From Pricia antarctica (GTDB lineage: Bacteria; Bacteroidota; Bacteroidia; Flavobacteriales; Flavobacteriaceae), in the NCBI GenBank assembly GCA_011050085.1, contig DRGL01000051.1, positions 102,547 to 166,546 on the forward strand: a DNA stretch of 64,000 nucleotides. Direction: 5' to 3'. How positions within the stretch are numbered: position 1 is the stretch's first letter; the number at the start of each line of letters is the position of its first letter. Of this stretch, positions 16,668-26,181 are shown piece by piece. Position numbers and translations under genes: made by a program. The notes below the pieces were generated by a model. It was not told the DNA's origin. It saw nothing but the letters and a program-made list of their open reading frames with translations, and did not search any database.

Positions 16668-19170
16668 ATGTACCTATAGTCTACTTTGCCTTGTCTTTTT
16701 TTTAATCGCCAAGAACACCCACGCACAAGAAGTTGAGACCTCCATATCTTTAGTTTCCTATCTACAAGAACTTGAACGAAATTTCGATATCAAATTCTCG
16801 TATGCCGACGATAACATCCGAACTATCCGTATTAGCCTTCCAAAAACGGAAGGGCTAGAGAATATTTTAAAGAATATTCAATGGCAGACGAAGCTTCAGA
16901 TTCAAAGACTTAACAATCGCTATTACACGCTGACTCAGCGTGCATCTCTTGATATCTGTGGCACTATCTTGGACAATTTTGAACAAAATACGGTTCCTGG
17001 AGCTTCCATAGAAGTCTTGGGCACCGAAACTGCGGTCATCACCGATTCAGAAGGTCATTTTGCTATTCGTAATGTACCGCGTACCGCCAAAATTCAAATC
17101 AAGCATTTAGGCTATAAATCCCTATTTATCGATGCTGGCGCTTTAGCGGAAACGCAACCTTGCAAAACCTATTTACTTGATCAATTTTATCAAGAATTAG
17201 AAGAAGTAGTGGTAATCGAGCTACTCACTAAAGGTCTCGTAAAACAGATTGACGGAAGTATAGAAATGAACAGTGAGCGACTAGGTATTCTACCTGGTTT
17301 GATCGAGCCTGATGTTTTACAGACCGTTCAGGCCCTGCCCGGTATTGAAAGTATCGATGAAACAGTTTCCAACATCAATATTCGCGGAGGTACCAATGAC
17401 CAGAACCTTGTACTTTGGAACGGTATCAAGATGTACCAATCCGGACATTTTTTCGGTTTGATATCTGCTTTTAATCCCTACCTGAGCGATAAGGTTATTT
17501 TGACCAAAAATGGTACAAGTGCCCAATATGGTGAAGGTGTCAGTGGCATTATCGATATACGCACAAAAGATTCTATTTCCGATCAAATGTTTGGGGGTGC
17601 CGGTATAAACCTAATTGGGGGCGATGTATATGGCCAAATACCGATTTCGGATAAGCTAGCCGTGCAAGTTTCCGCTAGACGTTCCCTTACTGATGTCTTG
17701 AACACGCCAACCTATAAAAAATTCTTTACCCGCGTTTTCGAAGACAGCGAGGTAAATCGTGACGGCAATTTTTACTTTTATGATTTTACGGGGAAACTTT
17801 TATATGACATCAACAAAAATCAGCGGGCCCGTCTCAGCTTTATCAGCATTAATAATCTTTTGGAGTATTCAGAAGAAGAAATGGATTCCGGTAAACGCAC
17901 CCGCAGTGACCTCGACCAAAGCAATCTTTCGTTTGGGGGAAGCTTACATAGCAGCTGGAACAATAAATTCTCGTCATTTTTAAATATGTACCATACCCGT
18001 TACGATTTAGAAGCCCGTAACACATCATCCAATGCAAAACAGACCCTGTTTCAAAATAATCAAGTACAGGAGTCCGCGGTGAAATTAAATACCCAGTATA
18101 CATTGAGCAACCATTTTACCTGGCTGAATGGCTACCAATACAGCGAAACAGCCATCACAAATGCCACCGACGTTACCCAACCCCCCTTTCAAAGCAACGT
18201 AAAAAATATTATCCGAGGTCAAGCGCTATATTCCGAAATCAGCTATACCTCAAACGACCAGAAACTGTTCGTCAGGGGTGGCGTACGATTGAACCAGCTC
18301 GAAAATCCCGATACCTTCAAAGAAGTATTGGCAGAACCACGGTTAAGCCTAAATTATGCTATCACTCGAGAACTTACGTTTCAATTATTGGGAGAATTTA
18401 AGAGTCAGGCTACTAATCAGATCATCGATCTCGAACAAAATTTTCTAGGTATAGAAAAACGACGATGGATTGTATCCGATAGGGATAATTTGCCTATCAC
18501 CAAGAGCAAACAGGCCGCTATAGGCTTTAATTACGAATATGAGAACTTGTATATCGGTGTAGAGGGATTCTATAAAATTGTAAATGGAATAAGCACAACC
18601 ACTCAAGGTTTTCAAAACCAAAACCAGTTTAACGGAGAAATTGGAAAATATGAAATCAGGGGTGTAGAAGTCTTGGTCAACAAAAAAATGGACGCTTATA
18701 GTATTTGGGCCAGCTATGGTTACAACTTAAATACCTATCATTTTCCGGATATCGTTCCTCAGGAATTCCCGAATAACTTTGATATACGGCATACAGGTAC
18801 TCTAGCCGGTAGTTATACTTTCGATCATCTAAAATTAAGTTTGGGGTTAAATTACCATACCGGAAAACCAGTAACAGAGCCGCAGGCCGATGAACCGATA
18901 GATGATACCTTTTTTCCATTTCGAATAAATTATCAATCACCAAATACCAATCGCTTGCCCGAATATGTAAGGGCCGATGCTTCGGCTATTTATGATTTTG
19001 ATATCGGTACTGGGGTAAAAGGCTCCGCAGGATTATCGGTTCTCAACGTAACGGACCGCAAAAATATTTTAAATGCGTATTACCGTCTTAATGATGGGAA
19101 TGAGATTGAAAAAGTTGAGAATGTTTCTTTAGGGTTTACACCTAATGTTAGTTTTAGGGTTAAATTTTAG
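16648..19170 (+). CDS. TonB-dependent receptor with STN signalling domain
   Basis: An 840-residue outer-membrane receptor. The ATG at 16648 is chosen because it directly precedes a signal peptide (LLCLVFFLIAKNTHA); a TTG 24 bp upstream is less likely. In order: a secretin/TonB short N-terminal (STN) domain for signalling to FecR (about 30-85), a carboxypeptidase-regulatory-like beta sandwich (about 100-180), the plug (IEPDVLQTVQALPGIES, NIRGGTNDQNLVLWNG) and a 22-strand barrel ending in an aromatic-terminated strand SFRVKF. It lacks a SusD partner and imports an unknown ligand, perhaps a siderophore or oligomer. Confidence 0.93.
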   Translation: MAKTLRKCTYSLLCLVFFLIAKNTHAQEVETSISLVSYLQELERNFDIKFSYADDNIRTIRISLPKTEGLENILKNIQWQTKLQIQRLNNRYYTLTQRASLDICGTILDNFEQNTVPGASIEVLGTETAVITDSEGHFAIRNVPRTAKIQIKHLGYKSLFIDAGALAETQPCKTYLLDQFYQELEEVVVIELLTKGLVKQIDGSIEMNSERLGILPGLIEPDVLQTVQALPGIESIDETVSNINIRGGTNDQNLVLWNGIKMYQSGHFFGLISAFNPYLSDKVILTKNGTSAQYGEGVSGIIDIRTKDSISDQMFGGAGINLIGGDVYGQIPISDKLAVQVSARRSLTDVLNTPTYKKFFTRVFEDSEVNRDGNFYFYDFTGKLLYDINKNQRARLSFISINNLLEYSEEEMDSGKRTRSDLDQSNLSFGGSLHSSWNNKFSSFLNMYHTRYDLEARNTSSNAKQTLFQNNQVQESAVKLNTQYTLSNHFTWLNGYQYSETAITNATDVTQPPFQSNVKNIIRGQALYSEISYTSNDQKLFVRGGVRLNQLENPDTFKEVLAEPRLSLNYAITRELTFQLLGEFKSQATNQIIDLEQNFLGIEKRRWIVSDRDNLPITKSKQAAIGFNYEYENLYIGVEGFYKIVNGISTTTQGFQNQNQFNGEIGKYEIRGVEVLVNKKMDAYSIWASYGYNLNTYHFPDIVPQEFPNNFDIRHTGTLAGSYTFDHLKLSLGLNYHTGKPVTEPQADEPIDDTFFPFRINYQSPNTNRLPEYVRADASAIYDFDIGTGVKGSAGLSVLNVTDRKNILNAYYRLNDGNEIEKVENVSLGFTPNVSFRVKF

Positions 19171-19219
19171 AAACTACCCTACCTGAATTTCTTAATGTCA
19201 AATTAAGAATAAAACTTAA

Positions 19220-19459
19220 TTAAGCTGTTTTAGCGCGGTTGGCTTTTGTAGAAAAAGTAAGTTCCTTAGTTACCCTAGTATTGATTCGCTTATACAAACG
19301 CGCTACTTCGATGGTAGATTCTAGAGACACCTCTTTAGATGAACCATCAACACTAACAGTAGTTTCTGTTACAACTTCATTTACCGTATCATTTGCTGTT
19401 TGCGCCTGAAGGTTAACTCCGATAAAAAGAACAAAAATTAAAGTTGCGATAGTTTTCAT
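19220..19459 (-). CDS. Small secreted protein of unknown function
   Basis: A 79-residue protein starting at the ATG at 19459, which opens a clear signal peptide (MKTIATLIFVLFIGVNLQAQ). The mature part of about 58 residues is Thr/Val/Lys-rich (VVTETTVSVDGSSKEVSLES) and ends KANRAKTA. No family is recognised. It is convergent with the TonB receptor gene and divergent from the DUF427 gene. Signal peptide and composition support a real gene; function is unknown. Confidence 0.6.
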   Translation of the reverse strand: MKTIATLIFVLFIGVNLQAQTANDTVNEVVTETTVSVDGSSKEVSLESTIEVARLYKRINTRVTKELTFSTKANRAKTA

Positions 19460-19576
19460 GACTTGCGTTTTTATATAAATAGAACGCAGCACACCGTCTT
19501 GAAGGAAGTTGTAAAACGCTGAAAAACACCTTATTTTCGGTAATCGACATACCTTCGGTCAAGAGGTATAAAAGTG

Positions 19577-19613
19577 TCGATAAACGGATTTGTGTGCAGA
19601 AACACTTTATCGA
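19577..19613. promoter_or_regulatory. Inverted repeat in divergent promoter region
   Basis: TCGATAAA at 19577-19584 and its exact complement TTTATCGA at 19606-19613, separated by 21 bases, lie between the divergent starts at 19459 and 19733. It may be a regulator site or an RNA hairpin; no regulator is linked to it. Confidence 0.3.
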
Positions 19614-19732
19614 AAGAAGCTGCCGTTCACCCTGAGACTTTAGTGTTTACTTTGAAGATTAAAGCATAAATTGAAGGCTTATACTTGTTATTGTACTGTA
19701 CCTTTATAAGGATAAGATGCAGAGAATACGCC

Positions 19733-20302
19733 ATGAAGAAAAATAAAAAAACATTTGCTGAGATGAACTGGTTGCAGAAAGCTCGTGAAAGCTGGGCGAA
19801 TACCGGTACCCAAAGACCTGCATTTGCTGTAATCCCGAAAAAAGGACAGCGGTCCGTTTGGGATTTTCCGAGGCCCCCGGCCATTGAAAAAGTGAAAAAG
19901 CTAGTATTGGTTGCACATCACGGCAAGACCATTGCAGAATCAAGAGATGCATTGGCAGTTCTAGAAACCGCTAGCCCACCAACGTATTATTTACCTAAGA
20001 GTGATGTCGATAAAAATGCGCTAGTGGAACTAACCGGTAAAAGTTCAATGTGCGAATGGAAAGGGTATGCGATATATTGGGCATTGAATACCATGGGCGA
20101 CCAGCCTGTTGCTTGGTCGTATCCGAATCCCTTTCCGGAATATGATGAGCTGAAAAATCATATAGCTTTTTATCCGCAACTTCTGGACTGCTACATAGAT
20201 GGTGAGAAGGTGAAATCACAAGCCAGCACATTTTACGCTGGATGGATAACTTCCGACCTCACAGGACCCTTCAAAGGTGATAAGGGAACTGAACACTGGT
20301 AA
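19733..20302 (+). CDS. DUF427 domain-containing protein
   Basis: A 189-residue cytoplasmic protein; the ATG at 19733 is preferred over an in-frame upstream start because the protein then begins with the basic stretch KKNKKTFAEM. The C-terminal half, about residues 55-175, is a DUF427 domain: KLVLVAHHGKTIAES, PPTYYLPKSDVD, SSMCEWKGYAIYW and NHIAFYPQLLDCYIDGEKV are typical. The domain has a small beta-barrel fold and no established function. It stands alone between a divergent small secreted protein gene and the convergent argS. Confidence 0.82.
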   Translation: MKKNKKTFAEMNWLQKARESWANTGTQRPAFAVIPKKGQRSVWDFPRPPAIEKVKKLVLVAHHGKTIAESRDALAVLETASPPTYYLPKSDVDKNALVELTGKSSMCEWKGYAIYWALNTMGDQPVAWSYPNPFPEYDELKNHIAFYPQLLDCYIDGEKVKSQASTFYAGWITSDLTGPFKGDKGTEHW

Positions 20303-20547
20303 GTAAAGCTTTGTGATTATCGAAACATTAACCAGGTTGCCACTCTCCCGTCGTTGGCAACGATATTCTTGTTTGAAAATCTTTGGATAATCGATGAGTA
20401 AGCGTTTACTACATTTGGCTTCTAAAGAACAGGCCAATGCTTTCCTTTTAAGGTTAGTATAATCAAATTCCCATGTGCGATATTAGTACTGTCCCGCACT
20501 AAAATTAATTTAGGAATACATAATTAGAATGTATCAAAAAATAAATC

Positions 20548-22416
20548 CTACATCCGTTCCGGCACTTCGATTCCCAGAAGTCCGAAAGCAGATTTAATGA
20601 CTTGCCCCACCTTTTTAGCCAGCTGAACGCGCAGTAATTTTTTCAGTTCGTCTTGCTCTCCTAAAATAGATACTTGTTGGTAAAAAGAATTGAATTCCTT
20701 TACCAAATCATAGGTGTAATTCGCAATTAAAGCAGGACTCAAATTCTCCGCAGCCAGTTGAACAGTTTCCGGGAAAAGCTGTAACTGTTTGATGAGCTCC
20801 TTTTCCTTAGGGTGTAAATCGGGACTATTATCTGCTACTAGAATAGTATCGGAGCCGCTATCCATCGACAAGCCTGATACTTCGTCTTCAAGATGCTTTC
20901 CAGATTGCGCTGTACGTGTTTCCAAACCTTTTACCCCTATCTCTTCCGCCTTTCTTAGGATGGACTGAATACGGGCGTACGTGTATTGAATAAACGGACC
21001 CGTGTTCCCTTGGAAGTCCACCGACTCTTCTGGATTAAAGAGGATGCGTTTTTTGGGATCGACTTTAAGGATATAATATTTTAGCGCACCCAAGCCTATC
21101 ATCTTGTAGAGGTCTTGCTTTTCGTTTTCGGTATAGCCCTCCAACTTGCCCAATTCCTCTGAAATTTCCGCAGCGGTCCGAGTCATATCATTCATTAGGT
21201 CATCGGCGTCTACAACGGTTCCTTCCCTACTTTTCATTTTTCCGCTTGGAAGGTCGACCATACCGTAGCTGAGATGGTGCAGATTTTTGGACCATGAAAA
21301 TCCGAGTTTTTTTAATATCAGGAAGAGGACTTTAAAATGATAATCTTGCTCGTTACCAACAGTGTACACCATACCCTCTATATCGGGATAATCTTTGATT
21401 CGCTGTATCGCAGTGCCGATATCTTGGGTCATATATACCGCAGTTCCATCAGAACGCAATACTATTTTTTCATCGAGACCCTCATCGGTAAGGTCGATCC
21501 AAACGCTACCATCGTCCTTTCGGTAGAAAACACCTTTTTGCAATCCTTCTTCCACCACATCCTTACCTAATAAATAGGTATCACTTTCGTAATAGAGGGT
21601 ATCAAAATCAACTCCCAAATTATTATAGGTTACGTCAAAACCCTTATATACCCAGCCGTTCATGGTTTTCCAGAGGGCGACTACTTCTTTATCCCCTGCC
21701 TCCCATTTTTGGAGCATCTCTTGAGCTTCCAATAGTATCGGGGCTTCCTTTTCAGCCACTTTCGGATCGATGCCACCAGCAATTTTTTGTGCTACCTGCT
21801 GTTTATAGGCTTTATCGAAGGCTACATAATAATTACCTACTAATTTATCACCTTTCAAACCAGTGCTCTCGGGAGTTTCCCCGTTTCCAAAACGCTGCCA
21901 GGCCAACATGCTTTTGCAGATATGTATGCCCCTATCATTGATAATCTGGGTTTTGTAGACTTTCTTGCCCGATGCTTTTAGAATTTCCGCAACGGAATAC
22001 CCTAAAAGGTTGTTACGAATATGACCCAAATGCAAGGGTTTATTTGTATTTGGTGATGAGTACTCCACCATTATGGCATCCTTTTGCTGCTCGGAAGCAA
22101 ATCCGTAATACGGCGTATTTTCTATATCCTTGAAAAAATTGAGATAATAGGCATCCGAAATGACCACATTCAGAAAGCCCTGAATTACATTGAACCCTGA
22201 AACGGCATCTACTTCCTTTTGTAAAAACTCACCTATTTGCTGTCCAATCTGAACGGGATTACCCTTTACAAAGCGTAACATCGGGAAAACCATTACAGTG
22301 ATATCTCCCTCAAAATCCTTACGGGTAGGTTGAAATTCGACCGTCGGCAATTCTACCGAAAAATGGTTCAAAATGGCTTCCTTGACCTTTATGCTAAGTG
22401 TCGTCTGTACATTCAT
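20548..22416 (-). CDS. argS: Arginyl-tRNA synthetase
   Basis: A class Ia aminoacyl-tRNA synthetase charging tRNA-Arg. The ATG at 22416 (MNVQTTLSIKVKEAIL) is chosen over a TTG nine bases upstream. Features: N-terminal additional domain (1-100), the HIGH region PNTNKPLHLGHIRNNLLGYS (near 120-140), the KMSK-like PSGKMKSREGTVV loop, and a C-terminal DALR anticodon-binding domain (last 130 residues, ending GIEVPERM). Length 622 is slightly above the bacterial average because of an insert near residue 515-545 (Ser/Asp-rich). It has its own promoter-like sequence upstream. Confidence 0.96.
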   Translation of the reverse strand: MNVQTTLSIKVKEAILNHFSVELPTVEFQPTRKDFEGDITVMVFPMLRFVKGNPVQIGQQIGEFLQKEVDAVSGFNVIQGFLNVVISDAYYLNFFKDIENTPYYGFASEQQKDAIMVEYSSPNTNKPLHLGHIRNNLLGYSVAEILKASGKKVYKTQIINDRGIHICKSMLAWQRFGNGETPESTGLKGDKLVGNYYVAFDKAYKQQVAQKIAGGIDPKVAEKEAPILLEAQEMLQKWEAGDKEVVALWKTMNGWVYKGFDVTYNNLGVDFDTLYYESDTYLLGKDVVEEGLQKGVFYRKDDGSVWIDLTDEGLDEKIVLRSDGTAVYMTQDIGTAIQRIKDYPDIEGMVYTVGNEQDYHFKVLFLILKKLGFSWSKNLHHLSYGMVDLPSGKMKSREGTVVDADDLMNDMTRTAAEISEELGKLEGYTENEKQDLYKMIGLGALKYYILKVDPKKRILFNPEESVDFQGNTGPFIQYTYARIQSILRKAEEIGVKGLETRTAQSGKHLEDEVSGLSMDSGSDTILVADNSPDLHPKEKELIKQLQLFPETVQLAAENLSPALIANYTYDLVKEFNSFYQQVSILGEQDELKKLLRVQLAKKVGQVIKSAFGLLGIEVPERM

Positions 22417-22465
22417 CGCTCGCAATACGCTTTAAACCTATTAAGTGTTCCCTTTTGAAGGGCTG

Positions 22466-22499
22466 CAAAACTAATCATTTTTCAGGTTTTAAATTCAAA
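22466..22499 (-). promoter_or_regulatory. Putative argS promoter
   Basis: On the minus strand a TTTG (22499-22496) precedes TAGTTTTG (22473-22466), matching the Bacteroidetes -33 and -7 elements with a 22-base spacer, slightly long. The predicted leader begins with a small CCCTT/AAGGG hairpin, as does the rpsL leader. Confidence 0.4.
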
Positions 22500-22548
22500 C
22501 ACCCTTCTCAAACCAGCTCGTTTTGGTTAACTTTATAAAAAATTGCCA

Positions 22549-22974
22549 ATGCTTGTAAACGTATCCTATAACAATAAAGAGATCACCCGCAAGGTCGATG
22601 CTGAAGTCGGTAAACCCTTCACCCTGAAAGAACGCTGGAATATGGGAGGCATTGGTTCGCCTAGGCTCTTCATCACCGAAACCAGTATAGAAATCAGAAA
22701 CTTGCTAATACTCGATAATAATCGTGACCAATGCAATGTAGAACTGCGGCCCAAGGGTATTATAGTCCGCTTCCGATCTTTATTGGAGACATTTGCCTTG
22801 GTCATTCCTTTTTATAAACTTACCGTATACAAAGGTGACCTAGCGATATATTCCATCTATCGCGACCATTACTTTATCAAGGTCCAGGCAGATACAAAAG
22901 CTGTACAAAAGTTTTTTAGAAAATTATTAGATTTTAAGGCGGATAATGCGCCGACGTCGATCGAAGATTTATGA
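22549..22974 (+). CDS. Hypothetical protein
   Basis: A 141-residue soluble protein beginning at the ATG at 22549 (MLVNVSYNNKEITRKV); a TTG six bases upstream is less likely. It has no signal peptide or membrane segment. It alternates short basic and hydrophobic strands (FRSLLETFALVIPFYKLTVYKG, IYSIYRDHYFIKV), which suggests a PH-like beta fold, and ends in an acidic tail. I do not recognise the family. It precedes an SDR gene by 40 bp on the same strand and may be co-transcribed with it. Confidence 0.65.
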   Translation: MLVNVSYNNKEITRKVDAEVGKPFTLKERWNMGGIGSPRLFITETSIEIRNLLILDNNRDQCNVELRPKGIIVRFRSLLETFALVIPFYKLTVYKGDLAIYSIYRDHYFIKVQADTKAVQKFFRKLLDFKADNAPTSIEDL

Positions 22975-23014
22975 TACAGATTAAAATAGGCAATAGGGTC
23001 AATCTTTCATACAT

Positions 23015-24439
23015 ATGAAAATACTTCTCACAGGGGCCAACGGCTATATCGGAATGCGATTGGTGCCACAACTGGTTGAAATGGGTCACGAGCTCGTCTG
23101 CACGGTGCGTGACGAAGAACGTTTCTCAATCGATGAGGAATTGCGGTCACAGATTGAAGTTATAGAAATCGATTTTTTGGATGATGTTGTTGACGGGAAA
23201 GTTCCCAAAGACATCGATGTTGCGTACTTTTTGATTCATTCCATGAGCTCATCAACAGAGACATTCGTTGAAATGGAATCTAAAACTGCTGAAAATTTCA
23301 ATCTATATCTCAAAAATACACAAGTTGAACAAGTCATATACCTCAGCGGTATCGTGAACGACGAAAACCTTTCAAAACACCTATGGTCTCGTAAGAATGT
23401 GGAGCGTATTTTGTCGGAAGGTCCGTTTCACCTTACCGTGCTTAGAGCTGGTATAATCGTCGGATCAGGTAGTTCTTCTTTTGAGATTATACGCGACCTG
23501 TGCGAAAAAATACCACTAATGATCACCCCAAAATGGGTACTGACCAAAACCCAACCTATCGCCATTCGTGACATTTTAAGTTTTTTAACGGGCGTTTTGG
23601 GCAATTCGAAAACCTATGATGATTCTTTTGATATTGCAGGGCCTGACGTGCTATCTTATAAAGAAATGCTCCATCAATATGCCGAACAGCGTGATTTTAA
23701 GAACTGGATCATTACCGTGCCCATCATGACTCCGAAACTTTCGAGCTATTGGCTTTATTTTGTGACCTCTACATCGTATAAATTGGCGTTGAATCTTGTG
23801 GATAGCATGAAAGTGGAAGTTATCGCGAGGGATACCCGCTTGCAAGATATTTTAGGGATTAAGCCACACACGTATCGGGAAGCTATCGATATGGCCTTTA
23901 AAAAAGTCGAGCAGAACCTTGTAATCAGCAGCTGGAAAGACAGTATGATTAGTGGGCGCTTTGAAAAAGACCTTGAAAAATACATTCAAGTACCTAAATT
24001 TGGGGTTTTACAGGACGCCAAAAAAATGTACGTCGACGACCCGAAACAGGTACTTAAAAATATATGGAAAATCGGAGGTCATACTGGATGGTACTATGGC
24101 GATTGGCTATGGCAATTAAGGGGATTTCTAGATAAACTTTCCGGAGGTGTGGGACTGCGACGGGGCCGTACCCACCCCGATAGAATCTATGCCGGTGATT
24201 CTCTTGATTTTTGGCGGGTGCTTTTGGCGGATAAAAAGAAGAAAAGGCTGTTGCTGTTTGCCGAAATGAAACTACCTGGAGAAGCCTGGCTTGAGTTCCG
24301 GATCGATGAAAACAATGTATTACATCAGACGGCTACATTTCGACCTAGGGGACTGTGGGGCCGCCTTTACTGGTACAGCATCTTACCCCTGCACTATTTT
24401 GTTTTCGGAGGTATGATTCGGGGCATAGCGAAAGGATGA
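23015..24439 (+). CDS. SDR-family NAD(P)-binding protein with DUF2867 domain
   Basis: A 474-residue protein. Residues 1-300 are an atypical short-chain dehydrogenase (NmrA/epimerase-like) with the dinucleotide motif TGANGYIGMRL at 7-17 and VIYLSGIV further on. The C-terminal part, about 330-474, is a DUF2867 domain (GLRRGRTHPDRIYAGDSLDFWRV, MKLPGEAWLEFRI, RGLWGRLYWYSILPLHYFVF). The same two-domain layout occurs in many bacterial proteins annotated only as oxidoreductases. The reaction is unknown. It follows the small hypothetical gene and precedes a BCCT transporter on the same strand. Confidence 0.88.
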   Translation: MKILLTGANGYIGMRLVPQLVEMGHELVCTVRDEERFSIDEELRSQIEVIEIDFLDDVVDGKVPKDIDVAYFLIHSMSSSTETFVEMESKTAENFNLYLKNTQVEQVIYLSGIVNDENLSKHLWSRKNVERILSEGPFHLTVLRAGIIVGSGSSSFEIIRDLCEKIPLMITPKWVLTKTQPIAIRDILSFLTGVLGNSKTYDDSFDIAGPDVLSYKEMLHQYAEQRDFKNWIITVPIMTPKLSSYWLYFVTSTSYKLALNLVDSMKVEVIARDTRLQDILGIKPHTYREAIDMAFKKVEQNLVISSWKDSMISGRFEKDLEKYIQVPKFGVLQDAKKMYVDDPKQVLKNIWKIGGHTGWYYGDWLWQLRGFLDKLSGGVGLRRGRTHPDRIYAGDSLDFWRVLLADKKKKRLLLFAEMKLPGEAWLEFRIDENNVLHQTATFRPRGLWGRLYWYSILPLHYFVFGGMIRGIAKG

Positions 24440-24491
24440 CAAAAATATAAACACTTAGGCCATTACATTCAAACCGTTTCTTAAAAATCCG

Positions 24492-25955
24492 TTGCTCACG
24501 ATTTCCATCGGGATAATTATCATTTTCTCGGGAACCGTATTTTTTGCGACCGAAGCCAGTTATAACGCCATCGAAGAAGCCTCGATTTGGATTCGAAATT
24601 ACTTCGGATTTTTTTATCTCTATCTAGGTTTAGGTTGCGTTCTTTTGCTATTCGCAGTGGCATTTTCTCCCCTTGGGCGGTTGAAACTTGGTGAAAAAGA
24701 TGAAAAGCCTGAACATTCGCTTTGGGCATGGACGGCCATGCTCTACAGCGCAGGAATGGGCGCAGGCATACTTTTACGTGCGGTTCAAGAACCCGTGTTT
24801 ATGCAGCAACATCCGCCCTATCTCTCTAAACTTGAACCCGAAATTCTCGCCTTGGAATTCACATTCTATCAATGGGGATTTACGGCATGGGCGTTTTATG
24901 GACTTTTCGCCATGGTCATGGGGTACGCGCTCTTTGTTCGGAAAAAGAAAGTGAGGGTCAGCGCTACGGTCGAGGAAACCATCAGCAACAGAGTCGCTCA
25001 AAAAGGCATCGATATCACGACGATTATAACCACTGTTTTCGGACTTATTGCGGCCCTCGGCCTCGGTGTAACCCAAATCAGCGGCGGTTTAAATCACGTT
25101 TTTGGAGGTGGTTTTGACCTAATGGTCACTCTACTGTTTGCCGTTTTGATATCTGCCATCGCTTTTTATTCAGCGTGGCAAGGTGTAGACAAGGGGATAA
25201 AAATTATTTCGAAAGTCAACATTTTAGTTACTTTTCTCTTGTTACTTTTTATCTTTTTAACCAGTGATGTCGTTTCAATTTTAAGAGCCTTCGCCATCGC
25301 AACCTCCAACTATCTCGTCGATTTTGTGCCCATGAGTCTTGCACATGGCGCCTTTGACCCCGGCATAAAATTCTTAACTGATTGGACCTTCTATTACTGG
25401 GCATTTTGGTTGGCATGGGCTCCCTTTACCGGTATCTTTATCGCTAGAATATCTAGGGGAAGAACACTGCGACAGCTATTATTGGGCGTTTTGATATTGC
25501 CGTCTTTGGGAACATTTTTTTGGTTTTCGGTCTTCGGAACCTCGGCCTTTCAATTGATCGAATCTTTTGGCAACTACAATGATGAATTCGGTAATGTCTT
25601 CTCATCGCTGTTCATCTTTTTCAGCCACTACCCGATACCTACAGTTCTAAACGCAATTACAATTATACTTCTAATCGGATTTCTAGTGACCTCGCTTGAT
25701 TCCGCCGTATTTGTATTGAGCATGTTTACGGATAAGGGCAAGATGGAGCCAAAAAAAAGCCATCGTCTCATTTGGTCTGCACTCATTCTCCTGGCCACCA
25801 TCGCGCTATTACTATTAGGAAATGTTAAACCCGAAATTGATGTTCTTACCACGGTGCAAAAGCTATTGATTATTACCTCACTCCCCTTTGCATTTTTTAT
25901 GGTGATAATGACCTGGGTATTCTTACGTGAAGTCATAACACGCCCAAAGAATTAG
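24492..25955 (+). CDS. BCCT family betaine/carnitine/choline transporter
   Basis: A 487-residue inner-membrane transporter with 12 hydrophobic spans, importing a compatible solute such as glycine betaine or choline. The family signature is clear: WTFYYWAFWLAWAPFTGIF followed by ARISRGRTLRQ (about residues 297-328). No ATG is available: the frame opens after a TAG at 24456, leaving TTG at 24492 or ATT at 24462 as the start. The TTG is used here; the ATT would add ITFKPFLKNP, a basic lead-in to the first span. It lies 52 bp after the SDR gene. Confidence 0.93.
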   Translation: MLTISIGIIIIFSGTVFFATEASYNAIEEASIWIRNYFGFFYLYLGLGCVLLLFAVAFSPLGRLKLGEKDEKPEHSLWAWTAMLYSAGMGAGILLRAVQEPVFMQQHPPYLSKLEPEILALEFTFYQWGFTAWAFYGLFAMVMGYALFVRKKKVRVSATVEETISNRVAQKGIDITTIITTVFGLIAALGLGVTQISGGLNHVFGGGFDLMVTLLFAVLISAIAFYSAWQGVDKGIKIISKVNILVTFLLLLFIFLTSDVVSILRAFAIATSNYLVDFVPMSLAHGAFDPGIKFLTDWTFYYWAFWLAWAPFTGIFIARISRGRTLRQLLLGVLILPSLGTFFWFSVFGTSAFQLIESFGNYNDEFGNVFSSLFIFFSHYPIPTVLNAITIILLIGFLVTSLDSAVFVLSMFTDKGKMEPKKSHRLIWSALILLATIALLLLGNVKPEIDVLTTVQKLLIITSLPFAFFMVIMTWVFLREVITRPKN

Positions 25956-26181
25956 CATGATTTACGAAAGTTTCGGTTTGAAAGGGCAGTATATTTATGG
26001 CAAAATGGATGAACATGCATCTTAAACCATTTCACTTACGTGATTTTTTATGATTTGAAAGTACGAAGTAGTATAGGCTAGCTATCCCAATGCAGTTATA
26101 GGAATGTAAAAATTTAAAATAGAGACGGAGGATTAAAAACAAGAAAGCGATGTGGACTCTAAATAACTTAACACTTCCAAT

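Noticed and set aside
20303..20547. GTTGCCA/TGGCAAC hairpin after the DUF427 gene as terminator
   Set aside because: The 7-bp stem at 20336-20361 has no T run on either side, so it is not called.
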